The position numbers were made by a program, and so were the translations under genes. Shown here piece after piece: positions 47,980 through 58,200 of a DNA stretch of 64,000 nucleotides (its first letter is position 1; every line of letters starts with the position of its first letter). The notes under the pieces were generated by a model. It saw only the letters and a program-made list of their open reading frames with translations. It was not told where the DNA came from and searched no databases. Source of the DNA: Cohnella ginsengisoli (lineage in GTDB: Bacteria > Bacillota > Bacilli > Paenibacillales > Paenibacillaceae); NCBI RefSeq assembly GCF_029525555.1, contig NZ_JAPDHZ010000002.1, positions 1,959,868 to 2,023,867 of the forward strand. Direction: 5' to 3'.

Positions 47980-48668
47980 TTAAACCAGCTATACAAAGGA
48001 ATAAACAGCAGCGACGTAACGATGCCCGCCAACGCCATGGACACGCCGCTGACGCTGCCCTGCAGTTCGGAATCCCGGATCACGCGGCCAGTGCCGATGC
48101 CGTGGGAGGAGGTGCCGATGGCGACGCCGATCGGCATATCGCCGGAGATGCCTAGCCGGCGCAGCAGCGCCGGGCCGACCATGCTGCCGAGCAGCCCGGT
48201 CAGGACCGTCAGCACGGCGGCGAGCTCGGGAATGCCGCCCGCCTGACGGGCGATCTCCACCGAGATCGCGCTGGAGACGGACTTCGGCATCATGGTCGCC
48301 ATAAGTTCCCGCGTCCCGCCCATCAGCCAGACGAGCAGCGCCGCGCCGGCGATGCCGCTCACCGATCCCATCGTGACGCCGGATAGGATCGCGGCGAAGT
48401 AACGCCGAAGAAACTGCCGCTGCTTATAGAGCGGCACGCCGAGCGCTACGGTCGCCGGCCCCAGGAAAAAGGTGATCAGATCGCCGCCCGTCCGATAGCT
48501 GTCATAGGGAATATCAAGGAGCAGCAGCAGCGCGATGATCGCGCTAGAGCAGACGAACAACGGATGGATCGATTTCCACCTGCCCTGCACCTTCAGGGCG
48601 ATGACGTAGGCGCCGACGGTAACCGTCACGCCGAACAACGGGTGCTCGTAGATCTCTCGCAAGTTCAT
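47976..48668 (-). CDS. lrgB: LrgB-family membrane protein
   Basis: This 230-residue membrane protein with about six helices has the LrgB/CidB signature (PKSVSSAISVEIARQAGGIPELAAVLTVLTG and IGTSSHGIGTGRVI). LrgAB/CidAB proteins modulate murein hydrolase activity and cell lysis, or export small acids such as pyruvate, depending on the organism. It overlaps lrgA by four bases (ATGA). Its stop codon and that of the convergent formylglycine-generating enzyme share the palindrome CTAG. Confidence 0.9.
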   Translation of the reverse strand: MNLREIYEHPLFGVTVTVGAYVIALKVQGRWKSIHPLFVCSSAIIALLLLLDIPYDSYRTGGDLITFFLGPATVALGVPLYKQRQFLRRYFAAILSGVTMGSVSGIAGAALLVWLMGGTRELMATMMPKSVSSAISVEIARQAGGIPELAAVLTVLTGLLGSMVGPALLRRLGISGDMPIGVAIGTSSHGIGTGRVIRDSELQGSVSGVSMALAGIVTSLLFIPLYSWFN

Positions 48669-49046
48669 AAGTTAGCGCTCGCCTTTCCCTGCTCGGATTC
48701 GGGCGCCAGCGGCGCCTTGCGGCCGATCCGGGCGGCGACGCCTCCCGCGACCAGCATAACGATCAGCGTGCTGCCCACGAGACTGACGGCGATCGCGAGC
48801 CCGTTCTCCCGCAGCACCGGCAGAAAGGCGAGCGTACCGACGATATAGGGCACGAAGAAAAGCATCATATGCCGCGTCAGCAGCTCGGCGGAGCGCTCTA
48901 CCCACTCAAGCTTGACGATTCGCAGGAACAAGGCAGCCGTAAAAAAGGATCAGGCCGATGACATTGCCCGGAATCGGCAGATGCAATGCGCGCTCCGCGA
49001 CGATTCCCAACAAATTAAAACCAAGCAAAATAGCGAAGCCTGTCAT
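48665..49046 (-). CDS. lrgA: LrgA/CidA-family holin-like protein (one +1 frameshift)
   Basis: The restored protein has 126 residues, the family size, with four membrane helices: MTGFAILLGFNLLGIVAERA, LHLPIPGNVIGLILFFTAALF-like region, LLTRHMMLFFVPYIVGTLAF and a C-terminal helix. PIPGNVIGL is the family motif. The break is A6 at 48941-48946; deleting one base restores LILFTAALFLRIV. GGAGGAAG lies 7 bases before the ATG. It is holin-like and acts with LrgB. Confidence 0.88.
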
Positions 49047-49079
49047 GCCCACGCTTCCTCCCATTCCTACGCAGGCCCG

Positions 49080-49454
49080 TTAACGCACGCGCACCAGCCC
49101 TTTAAAGGTATAAGCCAACACCGGCCTGCCGTTCAGCGCAATCGCTTCATCCTCGCAAGCTTCTTCAAAGGAAAGCCAGTCATCCTCGGTAAAAAGCTGC
49201 GCAGAAGGCCCATTTCCTACATGAATGCAAATCAAATACGACTGTCCGTTGACGGAACGGCAGTCGAGCACATAGTGCGCCGATGTCTCGCGCCCCTCCC
49301 GGACATAGGCGGTAACGCCCGCTTCATTCACCGTCTCATCGTCGGCCGATGCGATGCCCCCCGCTTCCGGAGACACGAGCGACGCATTCAAGATCGCCGC
49401 TATTCCTTCCCCGGCGAAGCTTTCCGCATCCGCAAACGAATTGATCTTTCTCAT
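49080..49454 (-). CDS. Hypothetical protein, 124 residues
   Basis: I do not recognise this protein. It is acidic in its second half (LFTEDDWLSFEEACEDEAIA), has no signal peptide, membrane segment or Cys pair, and reads like a compact alpha/beta protein (AHYVLDCRSVNGQSYLICIHVGNG). GATGGAGATGAAGGG precedes the ATG. It follows lrgA by 33 bases in reverse order on the same strand, so an operon is possible. Confidence 0.65.
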   Translation of the reverse strand: MRKINSFADAESFAGEGIAAILNASLVSPEAGGIASADDETVNEAGVTAYVREGRETSAHYVLDCRSVNGQSYLICIHVGNGPSAQLFTEDDWLSFEEACEDEAIALNGRPVLAYTFKGLVRVR

Positions 49455-49488
49455 GGGAACCCTTCATCTCCATCGCTTGATTTGAATT

Positions 49489-50163
49489 TCATCGTTCATG
49501 ATGCCATTTCTCCGCTTCGTCCTGCGCGGCGTCCCAGATCGCCTGATCTTCCAGCGCAACCATGCCGTTCTCATTCCGTTTTGCGGAATTCGCCATCGCG
49601 CGGGCCAGCACTTCCGTCGGAAGCGGCTTTTGACTGCGGAGCATGCCGAGCTTATTCAGATACCGGATTGCTTGCGTGCCGACCGCCTCCATCGCCCGAT
49701 CGCTGTTCTTCCGAATCAATATGGGCGGATTGAAGATCGTCAGCTTCTCGAACGCCAACGCCTTTACGGCCTCCTCCAACTGTCCTTTCATCCTTGAATA
49801 GAAAAATCGGGCATGCGGCGAGGCAAAGCCGGCGGATACCAGAATGTAGTTATTGACCCCGTTATCGCGGGCGATTCGAGCAAATCGATACTGGTAATCG
49901 TAATCGATTTTCCACTGCGCTTCTTGGCTTCCTGCCGCTTTGATCGTCGTGCCCAGGCACGAAAACAAAACGTCGCCCTTCACCAGATGTCTCCACCGCT
50001 CCGGCGCGTCGAAGTCGATCACGTGCACGTTCAGCTTTTCATGCCGGAGATCCGGCGCGCGCCTGACGAAGATATCGACCCGCTTGAAGGAATCGTCCTT
50101 AAGCAGAATCTCCAGCAGGTCGGCGCCCGTGGCGCCCGTAGCGCCGATGGTCAATGCGTGCAT
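49489..50163 (-). CDS. NAD(P)-binding oxidoreductase, atypical short-chain type
   Basis: This 224-residue protein has a Rossmann start, ALTIGATGATGADLLEILLKD, and NNYILVSAGFASPHARFFYSRMKGQLEEAV. It resembles the HTATIP2/YwnB-type group of atypical short-chain dehydrogenases. ATG 50163 has GAGGAG 8 bases upstream. The YSRMK element fits the YxxxK catalytic pair. The substrate is unknown. Confidence 0.82.
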   Translation of the reverse strand: MHALTIGATGATGADLLEILLKDDSFKRVDIFVRRAPDLRHEKLNVHVIDFDAPERWRHLVKGDVLFSCLGTTIKAAGSQEAQWKIDYDYQYRFARIARDNGVNNYILVSAGFASPHARFFYSRMKGQLEEAVKALAFEKLTIFNPPILIRKNSDRAMEAVGTQAIRYLNKLGMLRSQKPLPTEVLARAMANSAKRNENGMVALEDQAIWDAAQDEAEKWHHER

Positions 50164-50311
50164 TTTGGGGCTCCTCAATCGGTAAAGTGTTGGGCCGGTT
50201 TTAACGCGCCCTCGTACATCAAGGTCGCTAAGCGAGAAGTTGCCGCTTCCCCAAGTATAGACGATATCAAAGTCGATTAGCGTTTCATCCGAACGAATCT
50301 TCTAAAACTTT

Positions 50312-50342
50312 AAAAAACCGCCCGGTGATCCGGGCGGTTTTT
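50312..50342 (-). terminator. Intrinsic terminator after the DUF2935 pseudogene
   Basis: AAAAAACCGCCCGG and CCGGGCGGTTTTT form a perfect stem with a 4-base loop. It lies 93 bases after the stop at 50435 and could work in either direction. Confidence 0.85.
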
Positions 50343-50434
50343 CGGCGCTTCTTATGACAACAACCGTTTCGCATAAGCCTTTGCATGGCAAGTCGGTTCG
50401 GATCTGCATGTTCATACGGCAATCTCTAGCTTGC

Positions 50435-51038
50435 CTATGTTTCGACTCTAGGCTTATCCGCCTGACAGTCCGGTTTCGGAACCAATCCCAGCTGCGCAAG
50501 CTTCGTCAAGTAATAGCATTCTTCCCGCATCATATGGTCCGGCATCAACGGATTGATCCGGTCCAGCATCTCGGCGGTGAATTGCATCTCTTCGATCTCG
50601 TTCAGGAAGGCCACAAACAGCTTCATCTCCAGATCGACCTCTGCGTGAAGCCTGCGAAAGGCGGGAAAATCCTTCAGGCTGGTCCGCATGTAGCCAGCCA
50701 TTTCAATGCTTTTCATATACAACTGTTGAAAGTGTTTTTCGAATTGGCCGCTCCGCTTGATCCACCGCTTTTCTAAAGCATCCAGATCGCTCGCGATTGC
50801 CGCCGCATGTTCGGGGCGCTTCGGACAGCCATAGAAAATCGTGATGCAAGGCATTAAATTCGGGCACGGGCTTCCCGGCGACCAAGGCGGTCAATATGCG
50901 CAGGTACTCTTCCAGCTCGTTGACCATATGGTTAATAAAAGTAGGCGTCAAATCGATCTTGATTTTGCCGAGTATGGCCCTGCTCAGAAGCAGAATTTAC
51001 AGCCAAAACCGATGCTCGTACATAACGGACTGAGCCAT
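50435..51038 (-). pseudogene. DUF2935 protein, degraded
   Basis: The family usually has about 265 residues in two helical repeats. Here an ATG at 51038 with AAGGAG starts MAQSVMYEHRFWL, then an in-frame TAA stands where the family has a Gln codon. After IL, the sequence jumps directly to LLSRAILGKIKIDLTPTFINHMVNELEEYLRIL, missing about 60 codons of the first repeat. A further +1 sits in C4 (plus-strand G4 at 50813-50816), before EHAAAIASDLDALEKRWIKRS. The C-terminal half is otherwise well preserved (DHMMREECYYLTKLAQLG). A nonsense codon plus an internal deletion cannot be homopolymer errors, so this is a true pseudogene. Confidence 0.82.
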
Positions 51039-51136
51039 TCGCGTTTCTCCTTTATGATGGATATTCGCCTCTCGAAGGTATGTCGCGAGCTGTATAAATA
51101 TGACGAGTTGAAATTAGAGCGCGGCCCACTTTCCTA

Positions 51137-51167
51137 TGCGTTTTAACGGTATCCCCTTCCGTCAGGA
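51137..51167 (+). repeat. Third, diverged copy of the 30-bp intergenic repeat
   Basis: GGTATCCCCTTCCGTCAGGA at about 51147 matches the repeats at 3561-3634 with a few changes. The rest of 51039-51239 shows no gene. Confidence 0.6.
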
Positions 51168-51239
51168 TTGCCCTTTTAGGGACACTGTTCCGACTTTCGG
51201 GTTTCTGAGACGCGACCGGCCGGCATTCTCCCGTTGACG

Positions 51240-52091
51240 TCATGTCCGCGACCAATACGGAGGCTGCGCACCGGTTCTTCTCTTGGCTTCCATGCTTCCT
51301 CTACTGACTTCGTAGACCATCTGATATTGACCAATCTCCTCACCTTTACGCCAACGTTCCGTGAACACCACGTTATAAGTCGCCTTCCGAGACGTCTTCT
51401 CTACTTTTGTTTCCCGCTCCACGTTATAACCGCCGATTTGCAGCTTTATAACTTGACCCTCTTCCTTGGGGAAACGGTCGATAAGGGTGCCGTTGCCGGA
51501 AGTGGCGAATTGCACAGCAGCATTTGCCGTAAACAACGGTTCCTGCGGCGATATCGCGCAGAGCGTGCCTACGATGAGGATTAGCGGGAAAATAGGCGCT
51601 GCAAAAGAGAGCAATCGCATCAATAACTTAATTCTAAGGATGTAACGAACGATGCTTACATCAAAAATGAAGAAAAGGAAAGCCGCGACTCCACCAATCA
51701 TGATAAATTGCATAGATCGAATCGCGAAGCCCAAACAAAGCCCAAACAAGACATGAAGCAAACCAGATACAAATACCGCGGTCGAGCCTTTGCGTTTAAA
51801 CTTAACTGCCGCTAACTCGACCAGCGAAGAAACCAGAATGCCATAGATAAAGATGACGGGCGCCGCAAACATAGCAATCACGATGAAGAAAAGGATATAA
51901 CTCCCCGCTGCGTTCCCAGTGGATCTATCAAAAATGATATTAGGCAAGGACAACCATAGGGAAATGGCCCAAGATGTATAATAAGCGGCGATTAGCTTGC
52001 GAAAAAACATTTGTCCTACGTCTGGCTGAAGCAAGATATCCCCCCCCTTTCGTTTTGAAGTAAGTAAGAAGAAATTCAGCTCTTTAAACAT
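51240..52091 (-). CDS. Hypothetical multi-pass membrane protein
   Basis: I do not recognise this 283-residue protein. After a short polar N-terminus it has about six hydrophobic segments (WAISLWLSLPNIIF, YILFFIVIAMFAAPVIFIYGILVSSL, VFVSGLLHVLFGLCLGFAI, FIMIGGVAAFLFFIFDVSIV, LLSFAAPIFPLILIVGTLCA). A C-terminal hydrophilic domain of about 90 residues lies outside or inside the membrane (IKLQIGGYNVERETKVEK). GGAGAAGGG precedes the ATG. Codon use and GC content look lower than the neighbours, which hints at a separate origin. Confidence 0.7.
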   Translation of the reverse strand: MFKELNFFLLTSKRKGGDILLQPDVGQMFFRKLIAAYYTSWAISLWLSLPNIIFDRSTGNAAGSYILFFIVIAMFAAPVIFIYGILVSSLVELAAVKFKRKGSTAVFVSGLLHVLFGLCLGFAIRSMQFIMIGGVAAFLFFIFDVSIVRYILRIKLLMRLLSFAAPIFPLILIVGTLCAISPQEPLFTANAAVQFATSGNGTLIDRFPKEEGQVIKLQIGGYNVERETKVEKTSRKATYNVVFTERWRKGEEIGQYQMVYEVSRGSMEAKRRTGAQPPYWSRT

Positions 52092-52228
52092 CCCTTCTCC
52101 AACTTCTTCGATTGTATCGGGAAGTTCGCGCGGGAAGCAGTACTAAGTTTTTTAGGTCCCACTAGAACGATGCCGGCGGCGAAATCCATAGGAAATGGCG
52201 GGGTGTCTAATTCCGTTTTCGTGAGACA

Positions 52229-52264
52229 ACAAAAAAACACCAAGCCCATTTCTGAACTTGGTGT
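52229..52264 (-). terminator. Intrinsic terminator after the giant SLH gene
   Basis: On the minus strand ACACCAAG and CTTGGTGT form an 8-bp stem with a 12-base loop, followed by TTTTTTT. It begins 11 bases after the stop at 52275. Confidence 0.88.
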
Positions 52265-52274
52265 CCATGCGCTG

Positions 52275-55200
52275 TTACTTCTGCAGCAGATTGTACACCG
52301 ACTGCGCCGCTTCGGCGCGGGTCGTCACGCCCTGCGGCGCGAACTGGCTTGCGCCGCGGCCGGACAGCAGGCCGAGCGACGAGGCTTCGGCCACGTACGG
52401 CTCCGCCCAGGCGGCAATGCGATCCGCGTCGGCGAAGGTCGCGCCCGCGCCGGTCGCTGCCGCGGTGCCGTTCAGGTAGCGGTATGCCTTCACGATCATC
52501 GTCGCCATCTCCTGGCGGGTGATCGCGCCGCTTGGGTCGAACGTGCCGTCTCCGCGGCCCGTCACGATGCCGGCTACCGCCGCCAGCGCGATCGGCTTCG
52601 CGTACCAAACGCTTGCCGATACGTCGGCGAAGGACTGCGTCCCTTCGTCCGTCAGCTTCAGCACGCTTGCCAGCAGCTGGGTGAACTCGGCACGCGTGAC
52701 CGTGCGGCTAGGTTCGAACGTCGTCTCGCTCGTGCCGCCGACGATTTGCTTGACCGCCAGCTCCTTGATGACATCGCTCGCCCAGTGCGAAGCCGGCACG
52801 TCGGCGAAGCTCTTGTTCACCTCAAGCACCGCGTACTTGCTAGAGTGCTGAATTTGCGCGACATAGGTACCATCGACATATTGGCTGTCGACATACTGGC
52901 GCTGTCCGTTGCCAGCCAGATAGAAGATGCCGCCGAGCTTCGGATTTGCGATACCAGACGCTTTGAGCGTCAGCTTGATCGGCGCGTCAAATCTCGTCAC
53001 GGCCGTGCTCGCATTGCCGACGACAACGGTCAACGTGAACTCGATGACGTCGCCTGCCTGCTTTATGGCGGTCGCGTCGGTGGAAGCACCAACCGCCTGC
53101 GCAGCCGCAGCCGCATCGACAGGCTTGAACGACACTTCTACCTGCGCATCGCCTAGGCGATCCGCCGGAATCGCTCCCGCCAGTTGCTTCAGCACGACTG
53201 CCGGCAGCGTGAGCGACAGGTCGCCCGCTTTCAGCTCCAGGCTCCTGCTTTCCGCCTTGCCGAGCAAGCTCGCCGGTATCTGCGCCGTCCTCGTACCGGC
53301 CAGCAGCGTCACGGATGCTCCTGCGTCGCCAACTGTCAGCATCGCGTCCGTCACCTTCAGCTTGCCTTCGGCATCCGGCTGGTTCGAATCCGTAACCGGA
53401 GTCGTCACCGGCGGGACGTACGGCGGCGGCACATTGATCGGGACGATGGTGAAGCTGACCGCCAAGGTTGCCGTGTGGCCTTCCGCATCCGTCGCCGTGA
53501 TCGTCAGCGGGAACGTACCGCTGCTCGTCGGCGTACCGGATACCCGCAGCGTCGCGGAATCGAACGCGAGTCCCGTCGGCAATCCGCCGATACTCCACGC
53601 ATATGGCCCGAAGCCGCCCTTCGCCGTTAGGGTCAGCACTTGATCGTATGCGGCGCCTTCAACGCCCGATACGATTGCGGTGCCGGAAGCCGGCGAGGTG
53701 ATCTTCAGCTCCTCCGCCCCCGGATCGACCGGATCCGACGGCACAACGTTCAGAGAAGCCGTCATTTCCCGAGAAATATTGGCGGAATCCGTCACGCGGA
53801 TCAAGACATTATACGGGCTGTCGACATTCGTGCCCGAAGAAGGAACGCCGCTAATTTTCTGCGAAGCCGCATCCAACGCAAGCCCTCCCGGCAGCCCCGT
53901 CACCGTCCAGGCATAAGGCACGGTGCCGCCATATGCCGACAGCTGCACGCTATACGCCGCGCCGACTTTAGCCGCCGGGATTGCATCTTTGCTCGCCGGC
54001 TGCCCGATGCCAAGCGCCTGGCCGACAGCAAGCGTGTTCGTTACCGATGCCGTCACGTCTTTCGAATCCGTCGCCGATATCGTGACCGTATACGGACTTG
54101 CGGCTACTGCCCTCTCCGCAACGGAACCTGTTATTTTCCCGGTCGCAGGGTCGAAGCGCAATCCCTCCGGCAGTCCGGATACCGACCACGTATAAGGAGC
54201 GGATCCGCCCGAAACTTCAAGCGCAAGCGTCAAGTCATAGGGGACGTCCGGCCGTGCTGCCGGCAGATTCGCGCCGTCAACCGGCTTCCCGATCGCGAGC
54301 GGGTCGGTTGGCACGTTACCTGGACCGTAGACGTTCAGCTCGTTGATCGACCATCTCCAGAAGCCGTCGTACCCCGTCTGCGTCACCCTGATATACCGCG
54401 CATCTTGCGCGGGCCAGCTCAACCTGAGCAGCTGCGCGCTGCCTGCTCCGGCGGCGGCGGTCGTCCAGCGCTCGCCATCGACTGACAACTCGACCCGGTA
54501 CCCTCTCGCGTAATCAAATGTAGCATTCGCGCCCGCGTCTAGCCAGAGGCCGTTCGTGCGGTTCGTTTTGCCCGTATCGAGCAAGTACCACTCCCCGCCG
54601 ACCTGGCCGGCATCGGTGGACCACTGCCGACCGGCATCGCCGTCGAAGGCGAATTCGGGCGCCGCGCCGAAGGCTGTCGACGAAGCGGTCGCGCTCCACC
54701 CCGCGCGGTCGAGCCGCACGTCCGCGGGACCCGGAGGCGGGACGCTTGAAGGATCCTTGAACGCTGCCCCAGTCGCGGTCAGTCGATCCGAGAGATCGTA
54801 CAGCGACGTGTAGGCGCAGCCTTGATCGTGCGCACAGTTGTCCCCGAACCAGGCATAGCGCTCGACGAAAAGCAGCGACTCCAGCATCGGCAGCAGTTGC
54901 GCGACGAACGACGACGCGAGCGCCTGGGTCGGCGTCCGATACGTCGTGCCGAACGGAATGGCGCCAATCTCGGTGATCCAGATCGGTTTGCCGTACTTGT
55001 CGTGAAGGGTCGTAAGCGTGTTTTTCAGCTTGGCGACCGCTTCCGGATCGGTGAAGTCCGGATAAAAGTGCAGCGCGATGAAGTCGACCGGATACCCTTT
55101 GGCCGCCGTCTGCGTCATGAAGTCGTCCAACCAACTTTTGCCCGCCGCGTACGCATCGTCGTACGTATAAGCGACGGCCGGACTGCCGAGCCGCAGCCCC

Positions 55201-58200
55201 GTGTCCATCAATCGCGGCCACAGCTTGATCGCATCCGCCACGCTCGTGTTGGACTGCTCCGCCAGTTCGGGCTCGTTGTAGCCAAGGAGGCTGTCGAACC
55301 TGCCTGACGTCTTGCCTTCCTTGAGCTTCGCGATCGTATCGTCCGTCGCCGCGCCCGGTCCCCATACCATCGGGACATAATTCATGTTCGTCAGGCTGCC
55401 CGTATAGCCGACCGACCAGTTGTACGTCCAGCCCGCGCCGACATCTGACAGCTTGGCGGGGGCGGTCGACAAATACTTGATCGAAGCGACGCCTTTCTTG
55501 ACGGCCATCGGCTGCGGCAGCGGATCGCCGGCGATGACCGTGACTTGCGCCTGCGCCGTGTAGCCGCCGTCGGTCGCCGTCGCAGTGATGGTCGTGCTGC
55601 CTGCCTTAAGCGCCGTCACCCGTCCCGCTTCGTCGACCGCCGCGACGGACGGATCGCTGGATTGCCAGCTTACCTTCTTGACGCTGGCTTCCGCCGGATT
55701 TACGGTTGCCGTCAGCGCTGCAGAATGCCGCTCCTTCAGCGCCAGCGTCGCCGGCGCAACCTCTACGCTCGTCGCGGCTGTCGCCGCCCCGCTGACATAA
55801 ACGTTAATTTCGTTAATTGACCACCAGTTGGATGTAGCCGTCCCTGTCTGAACGACGCGGATGTAGCGGGCAGTCTGCCGCCCCCATTTCGCATCGATTG
55901 TCTCCGAGCCGGTCCCTGAAGCCACATCGGTCCAGTCCGTGCCGTTGTCCGAGACCTGGATGCGATATCCGCGTCCATAATCGCCGCCCGACTCGATTTT
56001 CACGCGATCGAAGGCGCGAGTCGCCCCCATATCGATCTGAAACCACTGATCCCCCGACGGCAGCTGCGCTTCCCGGTTCGCCCAGCGCGTACCGGCGTTG
56101 CCGTCGATCGCGCCGGCCGCCGCCGTATCCCCGCCGGCATCCTTGTACGCCGATCCGATCCAGCCCTCTCGATTCAGCGCCGTCCAGAGGACGCTGCCGT
56201 CTCCGCCCGCGTACTCGGCGACGGTCTGACGGACACCCGGCTGCGTAGCCGCAGTACCCGTATGGTTAACGACGTGAGAAATCTCGCCGTTGCCCGCCAA
56301 CAGTACGGACGTCGCATGATGGATTTTCACGCCCTGCACGTCCGGCACCTCGATCGCGCTGTCCAGCTTCACGACGGCATCCCTGAAGTAGGAGTAGACG
56401 CCGAGCCCCCACGCTTCGTGGTCCGTGACGCCGTCCGCCACCTTATAGGAAGCGTAGCCGTTCACCCTACCGTCGCCGCTCATCCACGACGCCTGATCGG
56501 GCACCTCGTATGGAATTTCCGATTGGTAAAAATAGAGCCGTCCGCGTTCGCCGTTCCAGAGCGTCTGGTAGGCGTTGTGGTGCTCGTTGAACAAACCGTA
56601 AACGGTAACGTCTTCGCCGTTCACGACAAGCCCGTTCATCGAATCGTTCGTCCGCCATCCCCCGGCGCTCGCGCCGTGATCCGCGCGCCAGATCCAGAAG
56701 TGATCGCCGATGACGTCGTCGCTGTTAATGACCAGATTCACGTCCGTCTTGCCGGCATGCGCGCCGCCGACGCGGAAGAACAGGTCGTGCAAAGAGATCG
56801 GATTTGCCGCGTGGTCGCGGCTAGCGCCTTCGGGCCCGACCTGGAGCAGCTCCGGAGAACCGGCGGCGCCCGCGTCGAACAGCAGGCCGGAGACGATGAT
56901 GCCATCTTCGTCCGCGACGGTCATCGCGGCTTTACCGTCGGCCGGGATCAAGGTCGCGAAGCCGAGCCCCATGACGATCGTGTTCGGACGCTCGACGCGA
57001 ATCGTATCGGACAGATGGTAGATGCCCGGCGTAAACAGCACGTTCATACCTACGCTGAGCGCGGCATTGATGCTGGTCGCGTCGGAGCCGTCCGGGCTCG
57101 CGATATAGAAGCGATCGATCGGAACCGAGGTGCCCGGCGTCGAACCGTTTTGCCAGCTCACCCCTTGGCTGTCCTTGGATACCGACGGAACGAACACCCG
57201 ATAAGCGCCATCGTCGTCGATGTAAAGATAAGGCTTCTCCCGCATCGCCGGCGTCTTGTTGACGACCGTATACGGGTCCGCCGGGAATGTGCCTGCCGGC
57301 GGCTTCTCGTCTCCGACGAACACCATGTTCCAGACGCCGTTGGACCAGCTGCCATATGCGTTGTTGCGCGAAAACCACTGCTGCTGTGACGCCGGCACGA
57401 TCATGCCCTCAATTTTGGAGTCTGCCAGAAAGCCCCCGCTCGCAAGTCCCGCGTTCCACCACGGGTCGAAGTCGAACAGCTCGAGCTGGCCCTTGACATG
57501 CACGCGGCGCATCGGCGCGGCCTGCGCGACCGCCCACTGCGCAGACGAGCCGGCAGGCGGCGTGACGCTGAAGTTCTCGGCGGACCGCCAGAAGTTGACC
57601 AAGGCGTTGCCGTCGTTCCAGTCGGCGTTCGCGTTCACCGCACCGCGGATATCGACGTCGTCGGGATCCTGTCCGAGTCCGGATACCTGCGTGTAGAAGC
57701 CAACCTTGACGTTGACGCCTTCATAGACGCCCGGCTTGAAGAGCATGGCATGCCGCCCGCTGCCGAATTCGCTTCGCTCCTGCTCGGCGAAGATCGCGTC
57801 GGCTGCCGCGTTGATCGCGGCCGCGCCCATGGATGGATCGAAGACATGCACGTACGGCCCGAACGGACTGTCGCCCGGCATGCCCGACACCGCGCCCGAC
57901 AAGCCGGATTCGGCGCCTCCGACGATGGCGGATATTTTGTAAAAATAGGTATGGCCCGGCTCGATCTCTTTATCCGAGTAAGTTGTAGCCGTTACGTCGC
58001 CGGTTCCGATCCGCTCGAACGTATCGGTCGGACCGCCCGCGCGATACACGCGGTAGGCGCTCGCGCCGGCTGCTGCCGACCAGTTCAGCTCGCAGGACTG
58101 CTCCGCGCATCGGACTGCGAGACCGGATTCGCCCGGATAAGCCTTCTCGCTGTCGTACAGTCGCACCTCCGCGACCGTCCACGGCGAAGCGTTGCTCCCG

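Noticed and set aside
1495-50816. Programmed ribosomal frameshifting as the cause of the many breaks
   Set aside because: The breaks occur in unrelated families, in mixed A/T and G/C runs, without shared slippery heptamers, stimulatory stems or upstream SD-like elements.
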